A stretch of DNA of 22,889 nt from Strigomonas culicis (taxonomy: Eukaryota > Euglenozoa > Kinetoplastea > Trypanosomatida > Trypanosomatidae), in assembly GCA_000482145.1 (NCBI GenBank), contig AUXH01000299.1, positions 1 to 22,889 on the forward strand. Reading direction: 5' to 3'. Position numbers and translations under genes: made by a program. Under the pieces are notes generated by a model. That model was not told where the DNA came from, did not search any database, and was given only the letters and a program-made list of their open reading frames with translations. Positions 1 through 8,793 of this stretch are shown piece after piece (the stretch's first letter is position 1; each line of letters opens with the position of its first letter).

Positions 1-1668
1 CCCGACCTCGGGGGNGGGGGGGGGGGCGGGTGGGCGGTCACTTTCGCGACCACCCCCAACTCGATGCATATAGATATTCTATTTTTGTTGTTGTTGTTGG
101 TGCTGTTTTGGTCGTTGTTTTCTTTTCTGGCGCGGCGGCAGCCGCCCCGGTCCACCGGAGCAGCAAACCCTGGCCACGCCCCCCGCGATCGCGCCCCAGA
201 TTCCACAGCCCCTCTTTCACCCTTTTACAATCCTCTTTCAGTGTGTTAGTTGTTTTGCATTACGGTGAACGTTTCTTTTAGAATCCATGTGGAATACGCT
301 TGCCGCTGAGATGAGTACGGCTGGGACTTACGGTCATCACCCTGCACTTGGGAAGTCATCATGGTGTTTTGGCAACAAGACTTTGGCCGCGGCGGCACGG
401 GGCGATGGCGCCCCGGGAACCCGGACCAATGATTTATGCACTGGAGAAGCGTTAACAGAAAAGGAAGTGCGATTGCCCACCGAGCAAATTCATAATAAGG
501 GCAAGGGACGCCCCTTTCCAAGCGCAGGAATTCTCGTCACCTCGGGGGCGGGGCGTTGTTTATTTTTCGAGAAGAAAGAAACGAAGTCTCTTATTCCCAA
601 GAGAGTGGCGTGTGCTAAAAAAAGCGCCGTCGCTCGGTTGAAAATGGGGATGGTTCTCTGGGTGCTCCCTTTCCGTGTTGCGTGGCCGCCGCCGCCCCCC
701 CCCCCACGGCACACCCGGTTTCACCCCGGCACAAACTCTCCCACACACGCCCCGACGGCTCCCAGCTCGTATACCTAAGAAAGGCTACTGGATGTTGTGG
801 AGGGACCGCCGCACAGAAGCACCTTCGAAAAAAATGGTGTGGGTGTTCTTTCCCCTGCTGGGTGTCAATGGGTGGGGTTCCCCTCCCTCTTCCCCTGGCG
901 GGGCGGTCCCTCGCGCCCAAGGGAAAGAGGGTCGCAATGGGAGGGGGGGGGCGCGTTTCACGACGGGTGTGTGTTTCCACTATCGTGATATGCGTTGGCA
1001 GCGGGTTCGCTAAACAAGCAGGTCGTGGTCTTTCTTTCCTTTAGGTGTGTGTGCGTATGCGTGTGTATGTATTGGGGCTTTTTTTTTGCTCATATGCCGT
1101 TTCCGTGGCGTCGCTCGGCCCCTCCGTTTTCTCTTCAAGTTCCGTGGAAAGGGGCGGGGGCGTGTCCCTCGCCACCGAGGGCGGGTTTTTAGGGGCCATG
1201 GAGGCGGCGGGCCCCCTTTTGGCCGAGGACCGAATTCGTTCGCTTCGTGGTGAAAGGCGGTGTTTCTGGCTCCGGTGGGGGGGGGCGCGCGCGTCGATCA
1301 CGCCTCCCGCGGTTGAGAGGGGCGCGTGGTTGGGTGGGGAGCGGGCGCTGTTTGTAGCGGCGGGGGCGGCGTCGCCAGAGGGCAAAGAACGAAAAGCAAA
1401 AAAGAATGGCAAAGGGAGAGGGGGGAAAGAGATTTCCATGGGGCGGTTGGGGGGTGGTGGGGGGTGGGCGGGGCGGGGCGCGGCATCCCTGTTCATTGTT
1501 TTCCGTTGTGCCCAAAGGCGGCTTTGCTTGATTTCAGTTGAAGTAGATACATTAAGAGCACTATAAGAATTTTTTTTTTTTCGAGGGATCTGATTGAAAT
1601 ACAGTAATTTACATTGTGGATGGAGGCGTTCTGCTCGCTCGCGGTCCTTCTCGGGGTCCGTGCCTCTT
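1..1668. other. GC-rich, G-tract-rich gene-poor region at the end of the minus-strand gene array
   Basis: No recognisable gene was found here. The plus strand is G-rich from about 640 to 1500, with G runs near 945-951, 1279-1286, 1420-1425 and 1439-1478, a C run near 697-705 and a GT-rich stretch near 1044-1075. Position 15 is an ambiguous base inside a G run, which suggests that the sequence was hard to read. A T tract sits at about 1570-1581, just beyond the last minus-strand gene. Several overlapping frames stay open on both strands, as expected for GC-rich low-complexity DNA. Two plus-strand frames follow acceptor-like sites (see findings) but cannot be called genes. The region may be a transcription termination or convergent strand-switch zone; this is inferred from position only. 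Confidence 0.6.
1439..1478 (+). other. G-quadruplex-prone G-tract cluster
   Basis: Six runs of three to six guanines lie within 40 bases, separated by loops of one to five bases. This far exceeds the usual four-run G-quadruplex pattern. It is on the strand opposite to the adjacent minus-strand gene array and about 190 bases past the stop codon of the last gene. A role in polymerase pausing or termination is a guess. Confidence 0.6.
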
Positions 1669-3078
1669 TCAAAAGCCCTTCCGCTGGAAATAGGCGTTGA
1701 TCGACTTGGCAACGTAGTTTTGTACGGCTCTCCGGTCCTCAACGGAGAGTGTCGCAAGATTGGCCACATTTGCATCCGCGGATGCTGATGAGGAATCACC
1801 ATCAAGCACATGGAGGAGATCTATGATCTCAAGGAATGCTCGTACGACAACACTTCGTAATTCAACATTGGTTTCATGGTCCAGACTATTCCTTTCCGTC
1901 GGTACAACGTCATCTGGAAAGGATACGGGCCTGTAAAGTTCATCTGTGTTCTGCATGTTCCGCAACGCGTCCACGTTCTCTTGCATGTTCAGAAGCTCTT
2001 CATTCAGCTGCTCCAATTCGTTTTTCGCGGCAATCAGCAAAGTTGGGTAGTCTGTAGATGCTCTTTCCGTCTCGGATCGCGGCACAAGACTCTTCTGATC
2101 AATAATTTTCTGCTGTTGGAGCAGCGTATCGTTCAGGGACTCAATCTGCTTTTGCAGGGTTTCTCGCCTTGCCGTTGACAATTGTAGCTTGTCACTTTCC
2201 AGCTTGATGAGGCGGTGCAATTCCTTCAGGCCCTGGGAGGAGGTTTCACTCCATTTTTGGGCAGAGGAGGTCTCCTTTTCTAGCTTGGAGAGCTCAGTGA
2301 TGAGAAGCGACCTGCTTTCATTGGCGTCACCCTCCTTCTTCTGGGCAAACACGGACAGAAACAAGCTCTTGATAGTGTTCTGCAACGATTTCGTCATTTC
2401 CGCGAGCGCTTTTTGTTGCGCATCGGCCGCTGCAGACTGTTTGGCCTCAACCCAAGAAACGTGGGCACGCTGTTCCTGAAAGAACAAGTCCATCTCCTCC
2501 TGGCATTTTTGTTGATAATGCTCACGCTCCTCAAAGGCCTTTTCGATTTCAATGTCACCGAGAATCAAATCGCGCACATGACTGAGAACGGATTCCTTTT
2601 CGTCTAAAAAGCAGTTTGTTACGCCAGTGATTTCATCACTTATCTGAGAGAGCAAGGCATCAAAATCCACCAATGTCGCATTTAAGTTGCTTATAATTCG
2701 CTGCTTCTCTTTTTTTATCTCAGCCGATTCCGCGATGTGTAGCTGGTCAAAGTCTTCCAGCATGAATTTGGCCTCCTGTACCTCATCTTGCGCTGCACGA
2801 ACGCGGCTTTCTGCCTCTAAGTGGTGCTCTACAGCGCGTTGCGAATTCGGATACGGATCATTAGTGAACAGTAGCCCCTGGTCACTGTGGGAAACATCGT
2901 ACACTGCAATGTTGAGAGGATTGCTGGTTGCTGTGCTAACGGTTGTAGGTGCGGTAGTATTGGAGCCTCCAGTTTCTAAAACTCTATTCCACTTCAGTAC
3001 AGCTTCCACATCGTCAAGAGGAGGCTCCGGCGCAACAACCGTAATACCTTTCTTTTTTCCTTTTGCCTTCTTGACCAT
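1669..3078 (-). CDS. coiled-coil protein with lysine-rich N-terminus, function unknown
   Basis: A 469-residue protein. The start is the ATG at 3078: a pyrimidine tract and CTAG acceptor end at 3106, leaving a leader of about 27 bases, and an upstream in-frame TTG would start at or before the acceptor. The first 11 residues are a basic lysine/glycine run (MVKKAKGKKKG). Residues about 80-390 are strongly helical and charged with heptad-like spacing, typical of a long coiled coil. The last 60 residues form a separate predicted helical segment that ends in an aromatic/basic tail. There is no signal peptide or membrane segment. Lysine-rich starts followed by long coiled coils occur in several axonemal and basal-body proteins, so a flagellar or cytoskeletal role is possible, but I recognise no specific family. 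It is the last gene of the minus-strand array, downstream of the DYRK kinase. Confidence 0.8.
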   Translation of the reverse strand: MVKKAKGKKKGITVVAPEPPLDDVEAVLKWNRVLETGGSNTTAPTTVSTATSNPLNIAVYDVSHSDQGLLFTNDPYPNSQRAVEHHLEAESRVRAAQDEVQEAKFMLEDFDQLHIAESAEIKKEKQRIISNLNATLVDFDALLSQISDEITGVTNCFLDEKESVLSHVRDLILGDIEIEKAFEEREHYQQKCQEEMDLFFQEQRAHVSWVEAKQSAAADAQQKALAEMTKSLQNTIKSLFLSVFAQKKEGDANESRSLLITELSKLEKETSSAQKWSETSSQGLKELHRLIKLESDKLQLSTARRETLQKQIESLNDTLLQQQKIIDQKSLVPRSETERASTDYPTLLIAAKNELEQLNEELLNMQENVDALRNMQNTDELYRPVSFPDDVVPTERNSLDHETNVELRSVVVRAFLEIIDLLHVLDGDSSSASADANVANLATLSVEDRRAVQNYVAKSINAYFQRKGF

Positions 3079-3647
3079 AATTGTGTAGGTGTAAAACAAG
3101 CACAACTAGAACAACAACAACAAAAAAACGAAGATCAAGAGATGGAGATGAAGAATACAATAGGAGATGGATTCCATTCGTAGCCAATATGTGCTCAAGT
3201 ACGCACTGTCAAATGGGCCATGATAGTCACTGCAAAAGGTTGATTTCATCTTACAGATTACTCTACTGTTGTCTTCTGTTTCAAACGAAGAACAACACTT
3301 GCACCAGTAAAAAAACAGATCACCCAAAGGAAGAAGAAAAGAAAGATGAATACAAAACAGGAGCGAGAATAAAATGAAAAAAGAAAACGACTTGCATATG
3401 TGAAACACCCAGAGGAAAAATATATATATATATGTAAGAATAAGAAAGAGGTTGAATCAACGAACATAAAAAAAGGGAAACAATAAAACTAACGTCACTC
3501 TTACTGTGCATTCTCTACATTAAAAAACAATCGACTATCGACACAATACAGATGTGTTCGTATGCTTACATATGTATATTTACGTATGTTGAACTCATGT
3601 TGTTCTCTTCCCCGTTCCTATACAACGAAAACGGATTAACGATGACA
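3079..3647. other. intergenic region between DYRK and the coiled-coil gene
   Basis: This AT-rich stretch of 569 bases carries the 3' UTR of the kinase gene and the splice signal of the next gene. It holds a short (TA)n run at about 3420-3432 and A-rich patches, which are T/C-rich on the transcribed strand. Frames of up to about 100 codons in it are low complexity (F/L/S-rich). I see no RNA gene. Confidence 0.6.
3106..3128 (-). promoter_or_regulatory. trans-splice acceptor for the coiled-coil gene
   Basis: Read on the minus strand, a T-rich tract with TTG repeats ends in TTCTAG, 27 bases before the ATG at 3078. This is the expected polypyrimidine-AG context for spliced-leader addition. Confidence 0.6.
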
Positions 3648-6600
3648 TTACTTGTCAATTGATGGCAGCCGTTTTGGTCTGACATCAGGAGTTGCATCTG
3701 TTTCATTTGTCTTTTCTGTTGGAAGACGCGCTACATATCGGCGACGCGTGGTGGGAAGAGGTATGGCATCATTGGAAGAGATAAGCTTGTCCAACTGCAC
3801 GCGACGAGTTTTACTACCTGACTCACGGTGACTGCTGGTACTTGTCTCTGCAGTAGTACTGGGCCGCTGCACTACCTCAGGTCTGGTCTTCGGCTGCTGT
3901 TGTTCAGGTTCTTTTGCTTGCCCCTCATTTGGCGCGTTTTCCTTCAAGTGTTCCACAGTGTTGTCCGTGGAATGTTGAATACCTGGGCTGCTCGTGTTGG
4001 GCTCTGATTTAGCCCTATCTCGACGAGGCACAGTGGGAGTACTGCTTTGATTCTGTGCTTCAAACATTTTTATTCTGTCCTGCACGCTATTCCGCTTGAC
4101 CGCCGGGGGCTCCACCTTCTCTTGGCTTTTTGACTCCAAGGGCTTCGTATCGCTGGTGGGGGCCTTCTCTTTGTTTATTGACTCCAAGGGCTTCGTATCG
4201 CTGATGGGGGCCTTCTCTTTGTTTATTGACTCCAAGGGCTTCGTATCGCTGATGGGGGCCTTCTCTTTGTTTATTGACTCCAAGGGCTTCGTATCGCTGA
4301 TGGGGGCCTTCTCTTTGTTTATTGACTCCAAGGACTTCATATTGTTGATGGGGGCCTTCTTGGTCGGCGGAAGTGAGGCTGACTCAAGCAGAGCACGGGC
4401 ACCTTCCATCGGTGTATCTTTCAGTGGTTGTGCAGGCTTCTTGGGTTCAGGGAGGGGAAATCGTCTTCGGACCCGCTTTACCCTTCCTGTTCGTTCTACT
4501 GATGCTAGTGGATTCGACTTATCCACGGAACGCAAAGGATCTGCCGTACTGTCACCGCTGGCAGGCAGATCGGCGGTTGACAGTGGGCTCGTGGAGGGTA
4601 ATTTTTTCTCTGCAGGTAGCGAGCGATTTACTGCAGCCGACCCATTGGCTGACGCAGCCGGCGTCTTCGCCTCTGGCAGCTGCTTCACTGCAGGTAACCG
4701 CCGAGGCCCGGATGGCTGAAGTGGCACTAATGGACGCTTTACTGCCACAGACTGTTTTGTTACTGACAGCGGGCTCGGAGGAGGTAGGTATAGTGACTGA
4801 GTCCTTGCAACTGACCCATTAGCTGACTCCATCGGAGGTTTTGCCTCTGAGAGATTCTTCCCTGCGTATGAACGCCGAGGTCCAGATGGTTGAAGTGGCA
4901 CTAATGGGCGCTTTACTGTCACATGCTGATCTTCCGCTGACAGCAGGTCTGATGGAGATGACCGCTTCCTTATGAATGATGGTTTTTTTACTGCGGCCGG
5001 TTCGTTGAGCAGCGCCACCGGAGGTTCCGCCGCTGGTGTTTTCATGGAAGCCAGTTCCTGGAGTGACGCCACAGGAGACTGCACCTCTTGTCTCTTCACT
5101 GCGGCCGGTTCCTTGGGTGGCGCCACAGGAGGATCTGCCATTGGTGTTTTCATGGAAGCCAGTTCCTGGAGTGACGCCACAGGAGACTGCACCTCTTGTC
5201 TCTTCACTGCGGCCGGTTCCTTGGGTGGCGCCACAGGAGGTTCCGCCGCTGGCGCCTTCACTGCGGCCGGTTCCTTGGGCGGCGCCACAGGAGGTTCCGC
5301 CGCTGGTGTCTTCACTACGTCCATTTCTTGAGGCCACGCCACTGCCACAGGAGCATGCACCCCCCGTTTCCTCACTGCGGCCCGTTTCTTTGACGGTGTC
5401 ACCGCAGGTTCCACCTGCGGCCTCATCATTGCGACCGGTTCCTCAGCTGGCGCCACCGGAGGATGTGCCACGGGTGTCTTCGCCACAGCCGGTTCTTGGG
5501 GCGGCGCCACTCGAGGATTTTCTTCTGACAGCTGGTCCATGTCCATTCCGGAGAGCCACAGGGGCTCGGACAGTTGACTTGACATTGGTGAGTAGGCTAG
5601 AGCCATCGTCTCTGACGTAGCGACAGATTGCGGACTTACCGCAGGCCGTGGAGTGGCCGTCGGCGTTGCCGTGTGCGTCATGGATGCAGTTGCGGCGTTA
5701 GTTGCTGGAATACCAGGAGGTATCGCACTAGATAGCACCAAGTTGTTTGGCTTCATGCCCGGCGTCAGGGGGATGGAGTTCGCATCGGACGTGACGGACT
5801 GCGGAATGGGGGCGGTGGTTCGTGCCGGCCTCGTGCGGATCACCCCATCTCCAGCGCCCCCCGTTGCACTCTGCCTAAATGGATCATCGTCGCCGTCGTC
5901 TTCACTCGCCGCGTTCTCCTCGTGGCTCTTTTTGTCCTTTCTAAACACAAATTCCTCTACAATCCATGGGTGCTGCATGGCTTCACGAGGCGTCACTCGT
6001 TCATGTTGGTCCCACACGAAGAACTGATTGATGAAGCTGATAAATTGACTGTCCTCTGGCAAAGCCAAGAAGTTGGCCAGTGACCTGGACCCTGGCACTC
6101 GGCGTTCGCCACGTGGGTTTTTTGTCACCTTGGGCGTGCCGTCTGCGCTAAAGTACTTATTCTTGTAACGAGAACGACTTATCATTTCAGGAGGAGGGGG
6201 TCCCAAATACTCCATAATCGAGAAGAGCTGATCTGCCTCGTTCTCCCCAGGGAACATGGGGTACCCTGTGAGGAGCTCGCACAGGATGCAAGCGTAGCTC
6301 CACAAGTCGATGGGTTTACCATATGGAATCCCCATAATGACCTCCGGTGCACGGTAAAAGCGAGACTGGATGTACATGAGTCTGCTCGACGTATCAAAGC
6401 AAGCCGTACCCAAGTCCACCACTCGCACTGAAGTAGTTTCCTGTCCCTTGATTAGAATATTCTCCGGTTTTAGATCACAGTGCATGATGTTTTCCTTCCA
6501 AAGAAAAGTCAATGAAACCAAGACGCGAGCAGCTATCTGTCTGACCGCGTTCATTTTCATTGGATAGAAGTCATGGCTTTTCATTTCGTCGTAAAGATTA

Positions 6601-7121
6601 CAACCGAGAATTTCATACACAATACACACGTGGTTCCGAAAGATAAAGTCATCGAACATGATTACGATGCCAAACCTCCCCGTCGGATCCGCTTCGCGGA
6701 TGTGCCGAAGAATGTCAATTTCACTCTGGGCTTGAATAGCTACTCTTTTTCGATTGCGAATAAGTTTAACTGCTACTAAAGAGTTGTCTGAGTGATCAAT
6801 CGCTTTGACCACTTGGCCAAAAGCACCACTCCCGAGTGGTTCGACAATTTCATATCGATAGGCTAAATGGTCCCCGATGACGATCTTGTACTCACCGTTG
6901 TCTTGGTCGTATCCATCATTCGGACCGGAGCAGGGGGCTTCAATCTTTTCCTCACACCTCTGTCCGAAGTAGTGGATTTCCGGGTATTTCAGTACTTCGC
7001 TTTCCTCGAACTTCGTCAACTCGTATCGATAGTGAGCAAGGATATCCGACGGAGTGAGCGGTGCGCCTCCCTCGCCGTCGCTCTCACTCAGGCTAATGTC
7101 CATGTTCATGCTTATGCTCAT
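3648..7121 (-). CDS. DYRK: DYRK-family dual-specificity protein kinase with long repetitive C-terminal extension
   Basis: A 1157-residue Ser/Thr/Tyr kinase of the CMGC group, DYRK family. A DYRK-homology box (NDGYDQDNGEY) lies at about 68-78. The kinase domain is residues 90-387: glycine loop GSGAFG (97-102), VAVK lysine 119, alpha-C glutamate 134, catalytic HCDLKPEN (214-221), metal-binding DLG (236-238), activation segment YIQSRFYRAPEV (250-261). The second tyrosine of the DYRK YxY motif, the one DYRKs autophosphorylate, is kept (Y250); the first is leucine (LMY). DLG replaces the usual DFG. HCD for HRD is normal for DYRKs. The homology box points to the DYRK2-like class. Residues from about 390 to the end are low-complexity, Pro/Lys/Ala-rich and contain two tandem repeat arrays. 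The start ATG at 7121 follows a long T tract and TAG at 7168. In Trypanosoma brucei a DYRK has been linked to differentiation to the stumpy form; whether this is its orthologue is not shown here. Confidence 0.93.
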   Translation of the reverse strand: MSISMNMDISLSESDGEGGAPLTPSDILAHYRYELTKFEESEVLKYPEIHYFGQRCEEKIEAPCSGPNDGYDQDNGEYKIVIGDHLAYRYEIVEPLGSGAFGQVVKAIDHSDNSLVAVKLIRNRKRVAIQAQSEIDILRHIREADPTGRFGIVIMFDDFIFRNHVCIVYEILGCNLYDEMKSHDFYPMKMNAVRQIAARVLVSLTFLWKENIMHCDLKPENILIKGQETTSVRVVDLGTACFDTSSRLMYIQSRFYRAPEVIMGIPYGKPIDLWSYACILCELLTGYPMFPGENEADQLFSIMEYLGPPPPEMISRSRYKNKYFSADGTPKVTKNPRGERRVPGSRSLANFLALPEDSQFISFINQFFVWDQHERVTPREAMQHPWIVEEFVFRKDKKSHEENAASEDDGDDDPFRQSATGGAGDGVIRTRPARTTAPIPQSVTSDANSIPLTPGMKPNNLVLSSAIPPGIPATNAATASMTHTATPTATPRPAVSPQSVATSETMALAYSPMSSQLSEPLWLSGMDMDQLSEENPRVAPPQEPAVAKTPVAHPPVAPAEEPVAMMRPQVEPAVTPSKKRAAVRKRGVHAPVAVAWPQEMDVVKTPAAEPPVAPPKEPAAVKAPAAEPPVAPPKEPAAVKRQEVQSPVASLQELASMKTPMADPPVAPPKEPAAVKRQEVQSPVASLQELASMKTPAAEPPVALLNEPAAVKKPSFIRKRSSPSDLLSAEDQHVTVKRPLVPLQPSGPRRSYAGKNLSEAKPPMESANGSVARTQSLYLPPPSPLSVTKQSVAVKRPLVPLQPSGPRRLPAVKQLPEAKTPAASANGSAAVNRSLPAEKKLPSTSPLSTADLPASGDSTADPLRSVDKSNPLASVERTGRVKRVRRRFPLPEPKKPAQPLKDTPMEGARALLESASLPPTKKAPINNMKSLESINKEKAPISDTKPLESINKEKAPISDTKPLESINKEKAPISDTKPLESINKEKAPTSDTKPLESKSQEKVEPPAVKRNSVQDRIKMFEAQNQSSTPTVPRRDRAKSEPNTSSPGIQHSTDNTVEHLKENAPNEGQAKEPEQQQPKTRPEVVQRPSTTAETSTSSHRESGSKTRRVQLDKLISSNDAIPLPTTRRRYVARLPTEKTNETDATPDVRPKRLPSIDK
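4132..4371 (-). repeat. five tandem 48-bp units in the DYRK coding region (16-residue repeat)
   Basis: Units begin at 4132, 4180, 4228, 4276 and 4324. Units at 4180 and 4228 appear identical, the first differs by about one base, and the last is diverged. Each encodes a 16-residue unit around KAPISDTKPLESINKE. The length is a multiple of three, so copy-number change keeps the frame. Confidence 0.9.
4984..5514 (-). repeat. 54/108-bp repeat array in the DYRK coding region (18-residue Pro/Ala/Lys-rich repeat)
   Basis: The protein repeats an 18-residue module of the form PPVAPPKEPAAVK plus a short spacer. Two modules together form a 108-base higher-order unit that recurs almost unchanged: the same CATGGAAGCC segment is found at 5043 and 5151. 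Outer modules are more diverged. Confidence 0.8.
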
Positions 7122-7167
7122 CGGCTCGAAGTAATTCCAACAGAAGAAAACAAAGCAGAAAAACCAA

Positions 7168-7207
7168 CTACAGTATCAACAACAACAATGAAAAAAAAAA
7201 AAAGAAA
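7168..7207 (-). promoter_or_regulatory. trans-splice acceptor for DYRK
   Basis: On the minus strand a run of about 13 T residues and a GTT-rich stretch lead to CTGTAG, 46 bases before the ATG at 7121. A second pyrimidine-rich stretch with AG only 3 bases before the ATG is an alternative site. Confidence 0.6.
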
Positions 7208-7302
7208 CTGAGCACTATGAAAAAGAAAACAAGAGTAATAATGAAAAAAAAAAGACCAATAGTGGAACTATAAGTTCCCCTCAAAGAAGTAAATTTTAAC
7301 GA

Positions 7303-7303
7303 C

Positions 7304-7336
<33 letters not shown>
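7303..7336. repeat. (AAC)n microsatellite
   Basis: About ten uninterrupted AAC/CAA units, equal to (GTT)n on the transcribed minus strand. It lies upstream of the DYRK splice acceptor and could extend its pyrimidine-rich context. Copy number is likely variable between strains. Confidence 0.9.
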
Positions 7337-7596
7337 ACTATTACTCCTTCACCAAATAATAGCACCAACAACAACAAAAAAGAGGAAAGGTGAGAAAGAG
7401 TGAAGAGATGTAAAAGACATATGAAGAGATGCATCCAGAATATGTAGACCAAAAGTGATACTTGAATCATAATAATCTATAAATGTATGACGAGTTTTCC
7501 GTTTTTTTTTTTAGGTCTCAAAGCGGTTTCCTTTTTTGAAGACAATACATACATACACATATGTCCGTTTATGCTGCATCAGAAGATTCACTACAA

Positions 7597-8793
7597 CTAC
7601 GCACTGTACATCTCCAGCTCTTGCTGCATGTGCTGCATTTCTTCATACCATATCATCCATCGGTCCGAATCTTTCATCGCGTCTGGTTCGTCCAATTCAA
7701 ATAATCGCTCTCCGTAGTCTTCAAACCCCATGTTCTGATACTGGTGTGCACTCACCGAATGACTGCACGGCAGAGTCACATCTTCCAGTGCGTGCACCTC
7801 GATTTGGTTTTGTAGGGAGGGGACTGTTGTATTTGTGTAGCGGACCACGTACCCAAAGCGGTACCATACAACTTCTGCTGCGGCGACCACAGCGGCGCAG
7901 AGGCACTCCCTTCCCTCGCCCAGACAGAGGCACGGATGGCCGTAGTGCGCCATCAGTTGCTGATTGTTATTACGAAGTCGACGTATGTGGACGTCCTCCG
8001 GGGTCGTCCGCAGCGCGCGCACAAGGTGGAACATGTTCTCAACGAAGCGTCGCTGTAATGCATGCGGCACCTGGGTCTCTATAAAAGACGACAGACCGGT
8101 TGCTGCGACCGCCCTGGATGCCGTGATTAGGCGAGCGTGCTCCGCACCTCGCCGGTCCGTCTCTTGCTTCCATTTCGCCTCAGCCTGTACCCTCAAGCGT
8201 TCAACTACTTCGCTGTAGTGCTGCTGTGTCTCACACACGCACTGCTTCCGCCCTTGCTGCTCTTGCGCCTGCACGAGTTCGCGACCTTCCCTCTCAAATT
8301 GGACAATGTCAGTCAACGCGCCGGCAACACGTGTGTGCCACTCTTCTGCTTGCGCGCGCTGAACTACGAATGCATTATACAGCTCGTCAAACTGTCGAAA
8401 CAACGGAGATTCATCCAGTTCTATTGGGCTGTCGGCATCCAACAGTGTAACGCGCAGGGCTTCTACCAACTCCTCCGATTCACTCCCGTTTAATACCTTA
8501 CAGAAGACAACACAAAAGGCAGTGAATAGATGCTCTATTTTTTTGCACATACTTTCATTGTATATTTGCATATTCGGATTTGTTTCCCGAGCCTTGGCAA
8601 TCATCTTTCGAAATCGTGGGATCGCATCCACTAGCAAGCGCTCCACCTCGTTCCGTGCGTCGTGTAAAACAGGCATTCGATCGTGAAGTGCGTCAACAGC
8701 CCCTTGCTGACTGTCAACCAAATAGTCTGTCAGCGCTTGGAAATCTTCATTTGCCTTTTCGAGCAGGGCGGTGAGCTTCTTGAATTCAGTCAT
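7597..8793 (-). CDS. helical cytosolic protein, function unknown
   Basis: A 398-residue protein starting at the ATG at 8793; the open frame runs upstream only to a TTG and no earlier ATG exists. Residues 1-75 and about 135-260 look largely helical, with heptad-like charge patterns. A cysteine-rich patch lies at about 288-299 (CLCLGEGRECLC), with a further CVC at 185-187. The C-terminal 40 residues are acidic and rich in Met, Trp and Tyr. There is no signal peptide or transmembrane helix. I recognise no family; the closest general description is a coiled-coil protein of unknown function. It lies between the HAD-like gene and the DYRK gene in the same polycistron. The pyrimidine tract before the start is weak; AGs near 8830 and 8840 are the nearest candidate acceptors. 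Confidence 0.78.
   Translation of the reverse strand: MTEFKKLTALLEKANEDFQALTDYLVDSQQGAVDALHDRMPVLHDARNEVERLLVDAIPRFRKMIAKARETNPNMQIYNESMCKKIEHLFTAFCVVFCKVLNGSESEELVEALRVTLLDADSPIELDESPLFRQFDELYNAFVVQRAQAEEWHTRVAGALTDIVQFEREGRELVQAQEQQGRKQCVCETQQHYSEVVERLRVQAEAKWKQETDRRGAEHARLITASRAVAATGLSSFIETQVPHALQRRFVENMFHLVRALRTTPEDVHIRRLRNNNQQLMAHYGHPCLCLGEGRECLCAAVVAAAEVVWYRFGYVVRYTNTTVPSLQNQIEVHALEDVTLPCSHSVSAHQYQNMGFEDYGERLFELDEPDAMKDSDRWMIWYEEMQHMQQELEMYSA

Larger units (their letters stand above)
7122..7596. other. intergenic region upstream of DYRK
   Basis: A stretch of 475 bases with an (AAC)n microsatellite, A-rich runs (T-rich on the transcribed strand) and the DYRK splice acceptor. No gene or RNA was recognised. 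Confidence 0.6.

Noticed and set aside
1041..1811. A 256-codon minus-strand frame
   Set aside because: It overlaps the 3' end of the coiled-coil gene in another frame and starts from inside it; its Pro/Arg/Ser content reflects the antisense of G-rich DNA.
4096..5620. Long plus-strand open frames opposite the DYRK tail
   Set aside because: They are shadows created by the in-frame repeats and codon bias of the kinase gene; the minus-strand frame is continuous with a clear kinase domain.
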